From: an uncultured Selenomonadaceae bacterium
Lineage (GTDB): Bacteria > Bacillota > Negativicutes > Selenomonadales > Selenomonadaceae
NCBI GenBank assembly: GCA_905236325.1
Contig: CAJOPJ010000108.1
Coordinates: forward strand, 1 to 10,135
Direction: 5' to 3'
DNA length: 10,135 nt
Shown: one piece after another, positions 1 to 5,615 of the stretch
How the letters are laid out: each line of letters begins with the position of its first letter
Numbering within the stretch: position 1 is the stretch's first letter
Translations under genes and position numbers: made by a program
Notes under the pieces: generated by a model
Seen by the model: only the letters and a program-made list of their open reading frames with translations
Database searches by the model: none
Told to the model about the DNA's origin: nothing

Positions 1-74
1 AAAATAATTTCAAATTAAAACTTCAGAATGTATTCAACAGCAGCGCAGAAAAAATTTTTTTGGAGGCGATAAAA
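1..74 (+). other. Leader of the two-component operon
   Basis: This AT-rich stretch lies before the response regulator gene. It ends in a long A/T tract (about 50-60) and the Shine-Dalgarno site. The frame of the response regulator is open back to the left edge, but nothing in that extension looks like a receiver domain, so I read it as non-coding or as the tail of something outside the window. I could not find a convincing -35/-10 pair; the promoter may lie upstream of the window. Confidence 0.4.
62..66 (+). promoter_or_regulatory. Shine-Dalgarno site setting the TTG start of the response regulator
   Basis: The site is GGAGG, with 8 nt between it and the TTG at 75-77. The longer reading from the TTG at 60 would begin just before this site and cannot be served by it. 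The TTG at 75 is therefore the supported start. Confidence 0.75.
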
Positions 75-761
75 TTGGAAGAGGTAGCAAAAATTTTTAT
101 TGTCGAAGATGAAAAACCTATTGCGCGATTTATACAAATCAATTTGGAAAAATCAGGCTATAAAACTGCGATTGAGCAAAATGGTCGGCGTGCTTATGAA
201 CGCATTATGCAGGAAAAATTTGACTTGATTTTGCTGGATGTTATGTTGCCGGAAATGGACGGCTTTGAGATTTGCGAAAAAGTACGCGAAGTCAGCGATG
301 TTCCAATTATAATGCTGACAGCGCGTGATGAAGTTCGCGACAAAGTCGAAGGCTTGGAACTTGGCGCAAATGATTATATGACAAAGCCTTTTGCAACTGA
401 GGAACTTTTAGCCAGGATACGCGGAATTTTAAAACGCCACACCGAACGCGTTCGTCCTGAGGAAGATCATTTAGTTGTTGGCGAAATTTTAATTTATCCT
501 GAGCGTCACGAAGTTACTGTCAATGGCGAACTTGTTGACTTAACGCACAAGGAATATGAATTGCTTTTGTATCTGGCGGAAAATAAAAATCATGTGTTGA
601 GCAGGGATCAAATTTTGCAGAAAGTTTGGGGCTACGATTATTTTGGCAATACAAATGTTGTCGATGTTTATATCAGCTACCTGCGCACAAAAATTGATGA
701 TCGCTTCGGAAAAAAGCATATTCACACAACAAGAGGCGTTGGCTATGTTGTACGCGATTGA
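75..761 (+). CDS. OmpR/PhoB-family two-component response regulator
   Basis: This is a cytoplasmic transcription factor of 228 residues, activated by phosphotransfer from its partner kinase. The receiver domain spans about residues 5-120. It has the acidic pair E11/D12, the phosphoacceptor D55 in LLDVMLPEMDG, the switch threonine T82 in MLTARD and the conserved lysine K104 in TKPF. A winged-helix DNA-binding domain follows (about 130-228), with the typical LTHKEYELL, VWGYDYFGNTNVVDVYISYLR and TTRGVGYVV segments. The length is normal for the OmpR family and all key residues are present. The start is a TTG chosen from the GGAGG site 8 nt upstream. The kinase gene begins inside its last codons (17-nt overlap), which implies translational coupling and a cognate pair. 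The target genes and signal cannot be read from the sequence. The family assignment is firm; no specific orthologue is claimed. Confidence 0.96.
   Translation: MEEVAKIFIVEDEKPIARFIQINLEKSGYKTAIEQNGRRAYERIMQEKFDLILLDVMLPEMDGFEICEKVREVSDVPIIMLTARDEVRDKVEGLELGANDYMTKPFATEELLARIRGILKRHTERVRPEEDHLVVGEILIYPERHEVTVNGELVDLTHKEYELLLYLAENKNHVLSRDQILQKVWGYDYFGNTNVVDVYISYLRTKIDDRFGKKHIHTTRGVGYVVRD
731..736 (+). promoter_or_regulatory. Shine-Dalgarno site for the histidine kinase, inside the regulator gene
   Basis: The site is AAGAGG, followed by 8 nt and then the ATG at 745-747. It lies within the last codons of the response regulator. It supports a short kinase rather than the in-frame TTG start at 643, which lies about 100 nt further inside the regulator and encodes no recognisable domain. 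Confidence 0.6.
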
Positions 762-1482
762 AGCTTTTGTAATTTTTATTGTAGGGCTTGTAATTGGCTT
801 TTTTATATGCAAAAAAAAATACAATAATCGGCTTGAAGAAAATCAACGCAAATTCCTTGCGGACGCGTCGCACGAACTTAGAACGCCTGTTACAATAATT
901 CGCGGCTATGCTGATATGCTTGAAAATTTCGGCGCAGAAGATACTGAACTGCTTAATGAGGCGACGGTGGAAATAAAAAAATCAGCGCAAAATATGCAAA
1001 CGCTGATTGAAAATTTATTATTTCTTGCACGCGCCGATCAAAATAATCTGCAGCTGAAAAAAAAATCTGTCAATGTTAATGAACTGCTTAAAAAAATTGT
1101 CGAAAGTTACCAAAATCAGCGCATTGAATTTGTTGCCGGAGAAAATTTTAATTTGTTTGGCGATGCTTATTATCTTGAAAAAATGTTTCGCGAAATAATT
1201 GACAATGCGCTTAAATACAGCAGTGAAAAAGTTTTTGTCAAAATTGAAGGCGGCAAAATAAAAATCATCGACAGCGGAATTGGAATTTCTCAAACTGACT
1301 GCGAAAAAATTTTCAACAGATTTTATCGCAGTGATAAATCCAGAACCAATCCGGACGCTGAAAAAATTTCTACAGGCTTGGGGCTTTCAATCGCAAAGTG
1401 GATTGCCGATAATCACGATATTAAAATTGAAGTCGAAAGCAAACTTGGTAAAGGCACTTGCTTTGATTTAAAAAATGGATAG
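745..1482 (+). CDS. Short sensor histidine kinase (HisKA + HATPase), no sensor domain
   Basis: This is a predicted membrane-attached histidine kinase of 245 residues that autophosphorylates and passes phosphate to the upstream regulator. Residues about 5-22 form one hydrophobic segment followed by KKK, so the catalytic part should face the cytoplasm. The HisKA dimerisation domain has phosphoacceptor H43 in ASHELRTP. The ATP-binding domain shows the N box (N154 in REIIDNALKY), G1 (D176 in DSGIGIS), an F-box-like IFNRFYRSD and G2 (STGLGLSIAKW). All catalytic boxes are intact, so it is not an obvious pseudogene. The oddity is the N terminus. Classical OmpR-linked kinases have two membrane helices, an extracellular loop and a HAMP domain and are usually well over 350 residues. 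Here only about 35 residues precede the H box. The signal is either sensed in or near the membrane or supplied by another protein (inference). The last codons form part of a terminator hairpin. Confidence 0.92.
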   Translation: MLYAIEAFVIFIVGLVIGFFICKKKYNNRLEENQRKFLADASHELRTPVTIIRGYADMLENFGAEDTELLNEATVEIKKSAQNMQTLIENLLFLARADQNNLQLKKKSVNVNELLKKIVESYQNQRIEFVAGENFNLFGDAYYLEKMFREIIDNALKYSSEKVFVKIEGGKIKIIDSGIGISQTDCEKIFNRFYRSDKSRTNPDAEKISTGLGLSIAKWIADNHDIKIEVESKLGKGTCFDLKNG

Positions 1483-1515
1483 AGGAATTAAAAAAAAATT
1501 CCCCTATCCATTTTT
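1471..1515. terminator. Bidirectional intrinsic terminator between convergent genes
   Basis: The left arm, AAAAATGGATAG then GGAA, pairs with TTCC then CTATCCATTTTT. There is one internal A/C mismatch and an A-rich loop. The A run on the left and T run on the right give a U tract in each direction, so the hairpin can end both the kinase transcript (+) and the nucleotidase transcript (-). The kinase stop codon (1480-1482) is inside the left arm. The nucleotidase stop codon lies at 1521-1523, just beyond the right arm. Confidence 0.85.
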
Positions 1516-1520
1516 ATTGT

Positions 1521-3047
1521 TTATTTTTCCGGCATTGGCATTTCATGTAAATTTTTAATTCTGCCGAGCGAAATATCTTTTATTCCGACTTTGCTTAAAT
1601 AATCTTCAAAAATTTTTTCTGTAGTTTCAAATTCCTCAATGACTTTTAAATCTTTCAGCATATCAAAACCATCTCCACCGGAAAGTAAAAAAGGATTTGT
1701 CGTCATTGTGTAAATTTTATTTTCATCCATAGGCAAATTGTTTATAAAAATTTCAGAAACGCGTTCGCCTTCCGGTTTGTCAGGATTAAATGTAAAAGTC
1801 AAGCCGCTGACTTGCAAAAATCCGCCGAATGGATAGGGATATTTTGAAACAGAATGTTCAAGCATTTTTTTGATTGTTGCGCCGTCAATTTCAACTTTCA
1901 ATTCCTTGTTGCCGAATGGAAAAATTGACAAGACATTTTCGCGCGTAACATTTCCTTCAGGCAAATCTGCGCGAATATTTCCGCCATTCATTATTGCAAT
2001 ATCTGAACTTCCACGCCAACGCAACGCATCTGCACTTAAATTTCCAATTTCAGCTTCAGTTCGACGCACGATAGTTCTTTCTGCAGTTAAAAATCTGTCG
2101 CTTTTTGTTACAACTTCATTGAAATATCTTTGTGTTTGCTTTTCAATTCTGCGCAAAGATTTTGCAACTTTTTTATCAGGCGTATTGCAAATTGCGTTAA
2201 CCTGTTCAGCATTTAAAAGCCTTGCAGTTTTTGAAATAATTTTGCCGTCATCAAAAATAATTTTAACTTCGCCAAGATAATGACCATAACAACCTGTCTG
2301 CGCAATCAAAGTATTATTTACCAGCAAGCCTTGCGGAAGTTCCGTGTGGCTGTGACCATCAATAATCAAATCAATGCCTTCAGTTTCCTGCGCAATTAGC
2401 ATGCTGTTGATGTCATAACTTTCCAAACTTCCCATGTGCATTACGCAAATTACAACATCACATTGCGGACGCAATTTTTCAATCATTTTACGCGCAACTT
2501 CAACAGGATTTAAAAATTCTACATCTGCAATTTGTTTTGGTGCAATACTTTGTGCAAATTCAGGATTCTGCAAACCAAAAACTCCGACTTTTAAATTATT
2601 CAGCTGAAAAATTTTGTAGTCTTGAAAAATTTTTTCGCCGGTGCTTTTGCGAACAACATTTGCCGACAAAGTTGGAAATTTAAATTTTTTGCTGATTTTT
2701 TCCAGTTGCCACGAACCATAATTAAAATCGTGGTTGCCGGGCGCAAAAGCATCAATTCCTGCGTCGTTCATCAACCCAATCATATTTTCGCCGTTAGAAA
2801 TATTTATTCTTGGCATGCCATGCAAAGTATCTCCTGCGTCAAACCACAGCGTATTTTTATTTTGCTTTTTTATAAATTTCACTGCGCCTGCCATTTCAGC
2901 AAGTCCGATAGATTTGCCGTCGTCGTCGCTTGATAAAACTCTGGCGTGCATATCGTTTGTGTGAAAAATTATCAATTCTTCCGCCGCAAAAACTTTAGTT
3001 GTGAACAAAAAAATCATCAAACTAAATATTGCTAAAATTTTCCTCAT
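1521..3047 (-). CDS. Secreted 5'-nucleotidase / UshA-like metallophosphatase
   Basis: This is a predicted exported hydrolase of 508 residues that removes phosphate from nucleotides (possibly also cyclic nucleotides or UDP-sugars) outside the cytoplasmic membrane. Residues 1-20 are a clear signal peptide: MRK, a hydrophobic core, then VFA with probable cleavage before AEE. The calcineurin-like metal site is complete: D32 and H34 in HTNDMHAR, D73 in AGDT, GNHD at 104-107, H204 in VMHMG, and GHSH at 231-234. The C-terminal 5'-nucleotidase domain (about 320-495) has IGNLSADALR, MNGGNIRADL, FPFGN and a GGDGF loop that in this family contributes an aromatic residue for base stacking. There is no LPXTG or lipobox, so a free periplasmic or secreted enzyme is likely. 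A start 12 codons further upstream would lie in the preceding terminator; the ATG at 3047 has its own Shine-Dalgarno site. The family is certain, the exact substrate is not. Confidence 0.94.
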   Translation of the reverse strand: MRKILAIFSLMIFLFTTKVFAAEELIIFHTNDMHARVLSSDDDGKSIGLAEMAGAVKFIKKQNKNTLWFDAGDTLHGMPRINISNGENMIGLMNDAGIDAFAPGNHDFNYGSWQLEKISKKFKFPTLSANVVRKSTGEKIFQDYKIFQLNNLKVGVFGLQNPEFAQSIAPKQIADVEFLNPVEVARKMIEKLRPQCDVVICVMHMGSLESYDINSMLIAQETEGIDLIIDGHSHTELPQGLLVNNTLIAQTGCYGHYLGEVKIIFDDGKIISKTARLLNAEQVNAICNTPDKKVAKSLRRIEKQTQRYFNEVVTKSDRFLTAERTIVRRTEAEIGNLSADALRWRGSSDIAIMNGGNIRADLPEGNVTRENVLSIFPFGNKELKVEIDGATIKKMLEHSVSKYPYPFGGFLQVSGLTFTFNPDKPEGERVSEIFINNLPMDENKIYTMTTNPFLLSGGDGFDMLKDLKVIEEFETTEKIFEDYLSKVGIKDISLGRIKNLHEMPMPEK

Positions 3048-3055
3048 AAAAAAAA

Positions 3056-3063
3056 TCACCTCT
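3056..3063 (-). promoter_or_regulatory. Shine-Dalgarno site deciding the nucleotidase start
   Basis: On the minus strand this reads AGAGGTGA, with an 8-nt A/T spacer (all T on the coding strand) to the ATG at 3047-3045. The resulting N terminus is a textbook signal peptide. The longer frame from 3083 would begin inside the preceding hairpin. Confidence 0.75.
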
Positions 3064-3065
3064 AC

Positions 3066-3091
3066 AAAAAAAAAATTCCGCATACTGCGGA
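3066..3091 (-). terminator. Intrinsic terminator after the 6-phospho-beta-glucosidase gene
   Basis: Read on the minus strand, a 6-bp perfect stem (TCCGCA / TGCGGA, 3-nt loop) is followed by AA and a run of ten T. It lies about 25 nt after the glucosidase stop codon. It also sits immediately upstream of the nucleotidase Shine-Dalgarno site, so any transcript starting before it would have to read through. Confidence 0.8.
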
Positions 3092-3116
3092 GATATTTTT
3101 AATTTTTAATTTCTAA

Positions 3117-4547
3117 TCAATCTAAATCTTCGCCGTTTGATTTAATAACTTTCTGATACCAATAAAAACTATTTTTGCGGCTGCGTTTTAAAGTTCCTTC
3201 GCCTTTGTTATTTTTGTCAACATAGATAAAGCCGTAGCGTTTTTCCATTTCGCCGGTACTTGCACTAACCAAATCAATCGGACCCCAAGGACAATAGGCA
3301 AACAAATCAACGCCGTCAATTTCAACAGCTTTTTTCATTTCCTGAATATGCGCACGGAAGTAATCCATACGCGCCAAGTCATTTATTTTGCCTTCAGCGT
3401 CAGGTTCTTCATGTAAACCAATACCATTTTCCGAAATCATCAGCGGCAGTTCATAGCGTTCATACAAAACATTCAGAGTATAGCGCAAGCCGACAGGATC
3501 TATTGGCCAACCCCAGTCACTTGCTTTAATGTAAGGATTTTTCACGCCGGGAATAAATAAATCTTTAATGCGGTTAGGATTATCTTCAACCGAACTTTCA
3601 ACATAGCTCATGTAGTAGCTGAAACTGAAGTAATCGACAGTGCCTTTTGCCAAAATTTCTTCGTCGCCCGGTTCAAGCTTAATTTCCCAGCCATTGTTTT
3701 TCCAAAGTTGTTTTGCGTAGTGAGGAATATGTCCGCGAACGTGAACATCGCCAAAGAAGAAATTTTTATCCATTTCTTTGAGCGCAACAATTTGATCTTC
3801 AGGACGGCAGGTTTCCGGGTAAGTAGGACCCATCGCCAACATACAGCCCATGCGGAATTTTGGATTGATTTTTCTGCCTTCGATAATCGCCTTTGCAGAA
3901 GCCACAAGTTCATTCATTGCAATTTGATACATTGTTGCAAGTCTGTTTTCGCCTTTTTTGTAGATAACACCGCTGTTGGTGAAAGAGGCAAAGTCATTAT
4001 TAACCATGCGCTGATTGTTAATTTCATTGAAAGTCATCCAGTAAGTAACTTTGTCTTTGTAGCGTTCAAAACAAGTCACTGCAAATTTAACAAACATATC
4101 AATCACGCGACGATCTCTAAATCCGCCATACTTGTGAGCAATATTCAGCGGCAATTCAAAATGGCAGAGCGTGACTACAGGTTCAATGCCGTACTTGTGC
4201 ATTTCATCAAACAAATCATCATAAAATTTTAAACCGGCTTCGTTAGGTTCAGCGTCGTCGCCATTTGGAAAAATTCTTGTCCACGCAATCGAAGTGCGGA
4301 AACATTTAAAGCCCATTTCGCCAAAAAGCGCAATATCTTCCTTGTAGCGGTGATAAAAATCAATTGCCTCATGGTTGGGATAATTTTCGCCTTCAAGGAC
4401 GCTTTCGGTAATTCTGCGCGGAACGCCATGAGTGCCTGCAGTCATAACATCTGCAACGCTAACGCCTTTACCGCCTTCTTGCCAACCGCCTTCAAGTTGA
4501 TGTGCAGCAACTGCGCCGCCCCAGAGAAAATTTTTTGGAAAAGCCAT
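3117..4547 (-). CDS. bglA: GH1 6-phospho-beta-glucosidase
   Basis: This cytoplasmic glycosidase of 476 residues splits phosphorylated beta-glucosides (cellobiose, salicin or arbutin type), which normally enter by a PTS, into glucose 6-phosphate and an aglycone or sugar. The glycoside hydrolase family 1 barrel is complete. It has the N-terminal FLWGGAVAAHQLEGG motif, the acid/base E175 in MTFNEINNQ and the nucleophile E373 in ISENGIG. The segment SASTGEMEKRYGFIYVD places S430, K436 and Y438 where 6-phospho-enzymes bind the sugar phosphate, which argues against a plain beta-glucosidase. The length is typical. The ATG is preceded by AAAGGAGT (minus strand, 4562-4555) at normal spacing. No PTS permease or BglG/LicT-type antiterminator is adjacent on either side, so its transporter must be elsewhere. 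Intrinsic terminators on both flanks suggest a single-gene unit. BglA and AscB types cannot be told apart here; the symbol names the family. Confidence 0.95.
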   Translation of the reverse strand: MAFPKNFLWGGAVAAHQLEGGWQEGGKGVSVADVMTAGTHGVPRRITESVLEGENYPNHEAIDFYHRYKEDIALFGEMGFKCFRTSIAWTRIFPNGDDAEPNEAGLKFYDDLFDEMHKYGIEPVVTLCHFELPLNIAHKYGGFRDRRVIDMFVKFAVTCFERYKDKVTYWMTFNEINNQRMVNNDFASFTNSGVIYKKGENRLATMYQIAMNELVASAKAIIEGRKINPKFRMGCMLAMGPTYPETCRPEDQIVALKEMDKNFFFGDVHVRGHIPHYAKQLWKNNGWEIKLEPGDEEILAKGTVDYFSFSYYMSYVESSVEDNPNRIKDLFIPGVKNPYIKASDWGWPIDPVGLRYTLNVLYERYELPLMISENGIGLHEEPDAEGKINDLARMDYFRAHIQEMKKAVEIDGVDLFAYCPWGPIDLVSASTGEMEKRYGFIYVDKNNKGEGTLKRSRKNSFYWYQKVIKSNGEDLD

Positions 4548-4576
4548 TTATAAAACTCCTTTCAAATTGAAGATTA

Positions 4577-4606
4577 AAAATTTTTTTCGACGCTAGAAAA
4601 AATTTT
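4577..4606. repeat. AT-rich inverted repeat in the glucosidase leader
   Basis: Arms AAAATTTTTTTC (4577-4588) and GAAAAAATTTT (4596-4606) are complementary apart from one extra T, and flank the loop GACGCTA. The repeat lies about 30-60 bp upstream of the glucosidase start. It is not followed by a T run in the minus direction, so a terminator role is unlikely. It could be an operator or chance in AT-rich DNA. Confidence 0.4.
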
Positions 4607-4616
4607 CCCTGCAAAC

Positions 4617-4643
4617 AAAAAAAATTTCCTGCACTCGGCAGGA
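4617..4643 (-). terminator. Intrinsic terminator after the DUF2156 gene
   Basis: On the minus strand, TCCTGC and GCAGGA form a 6-bp perfect stem around a 5-nt loop. It is followed by AA, one further T-rich step and a run of eight T. It begins about 8 nt after the stop codon of the upstream gene, a usual position for a simple terminator. Confidence 0.8.
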
Positions 4644-4651
4644 TTTATTTT

Positions 4652-5554
4652 TTATTTCAATGTTACAAAATATTTTTCAATCATCTTGACAGGTTTATAG
4701 GATTCTTTCGCCTGACGCAAACCTTCAAGCCCCATATCTTCTTCGCGATTGATGTAAGTCATATTCGCCCATTCATTAGCCACAAAGTCGTGATTTATTG
4801 CTGTGTACGCGCCGCGAATTGTAGGATCTGCTTTTTCAACATGTATAACCGCCGTGTCTGAATTTAATTGTTCGCCGAAAGTAAACGCAACAATTTTGTC
4901 GCCAAGTTTCAATGCGCCGCCTTTCAAGTTGAACACGTCGAAGTTATCAAAAATTTCATGAATTGCCGCCTGTTCATAATATAAAAATTCATCGTCGGGA
5001 TTTTCGCGCTTGTGAATTTCATACCAATCATTAAGTTCCTCGCGGCATTGCGGAATAATTTCTGCAGTTATCGGCAAATATTCTGAAGTTGGATAGTCTT
5101 TGTGAAATTGGTTCAGGTGATTTTTCTTGCCGTGATATTTGCGTCCTGAAAGATTTATCAAATCCTCCGCCAAATAAACATAGTCAAAACTATCACGCTC
5201 CGCCGAAATATTAAATTCAGCGTCAGGATATTTTTCCAATTCAGCTACAAAATTTTTTTCAACAACCACAAAGGCAATTTGTTTATCGCCTTGATTTTTT
5301 TGCGCCCAGTCCAGAATTTTTTTTATTGCGCCTTGAATTTTATCTTGCGCACAAAATGGCTGCCAAAGTGCCAACATTGAATTATTTGAAGTTGTAACAA
5401 ATAAAATTTCATCTTCCGTCGCCCAACGCAAATTCAACATTTCACGCCACATATACAAATTTGTAAAATTGTACTCGGCGTTTTCATAGTAATTTGCGCG
5501 AAAAAATTTGTCAAACAGAGGTTTATCTTTTTTGTGCAGTGACTTAAATTCCAT
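4652..5554 (-). CDS. DUF2156-type protein, LPG-synthase C-terminal-like (tandem GNAT fold)
   Basis: This soluble protein of 300 residues resembles the C-terminal catalytic domain of phosphatidylglycerol lysyltransferase (PF09924/DUF2156) without the membrane part. Recognisable blocks are the aromatic N-terminal stretch with NFTNLYMWRE (about 29-38), SGRKYHGKKNHLNQF (136-150), the GDKIVAFTFGE strand region (218-228) and the C-terminal block INREEDMGLEGLRQAK (268-283). No signal peptide or membrane helix is seen, so a cytoplasmic aminoacyl- or acyl-transferase is plausible, but the substrate of stand-alone members is not settled. The Shine-Dalgarno site AAAGGAGT lies about 11 nt before the ATG. 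Only 60 bp separate it from purL upstream, with no clear promoter, so co-transcription with purL is possible. Family assignment is from motif memory; the function is not asserted. Confidence 0.82.
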   Translation of the reverse strand: MEFKSLHKKDKPLFDKFFRANYYENAEYNFTNLYMWREMLNLRWATEDEILFVTTSNNSMLALWQPFCAQDKIQGAIKKILDWAQKNQGDKQIAFVVVEKNFVAELEKYPDAEFNISAERDSFDYVYLAEDLINLSGRKYHGKKNHLNQFHKDYPTSEYLPITAEIIPQCREELNDWYEIHKRENPDDEFLYYEQAAIHEIFDNFDVFNLKGGALKLGDKIVAFTFGEQLNSDTAVIHVEKADPTIRGAYTAINHDFVANEWANMTYINREEDMGLEGLRQAKESYKPVKMIEKYFVTLK

Positions 5555-5583
5555 AAAAAAAATTACTCCTTTGTCAAAATTTT

Positions 5584-5615
5584 AGCTGATTATTTTTTTA
5601 AGCTGCTAATCTGCT
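5584..5615 (-). terminator. Weak hairpin after purL
   Basis: The arms AGCTGATTA (5584-5592) and TAATCTGCT (5607-5615) pair with one mismatch around a 14-nt loop. On the minus strand only AAAATTTT follows, a short U tract. It starts at the last base of the purL stop codon. I rate it as a partial terminator at best, allowing read-through into the DUF2156 gene. Confidence 0.35.

Noticed and set aside
643..744. In-frame upstream extension of the histidine kinase from the TTG at 643
   Set aside because: It lies entirely inside the response regulator gene, has no ribosome site, and encodes no recognisable domain. The ATG at 745 has AAGAGG at good spacing.
1870..2280. Plus-strand open frame of 136 codons opposite the nucleotidase gene
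   Set aside because: It is a shadow of the well-supported minus-strand metallophosphatase. It has no ribosome site or known motif.
3708..4232. Plus-strand open frame of 174 codons opposite the GH1 gene
   Set aside because: It is antisense to the catalytic GH1 region, with no recognisable domain and no promoter or ribosome site.
4548..4626. BglG/LicT-type ribonucleic antiterminator upstream of the 6-phospho-beta-glucosidase
   Set aside because: No matching antiterminator sequence is present. The hairpin just upstream is the terminator of the preceding gene, and no antiterminator gene is nearby.
5572..5577. Perfect TTGACA (minus strand) upstream of the DUF2156 gene
   Set aside because: It overlaps the Shine-Dalgarno site, so the matching -10 and the transcript start would fall inside the coding region. 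It is probably chance.
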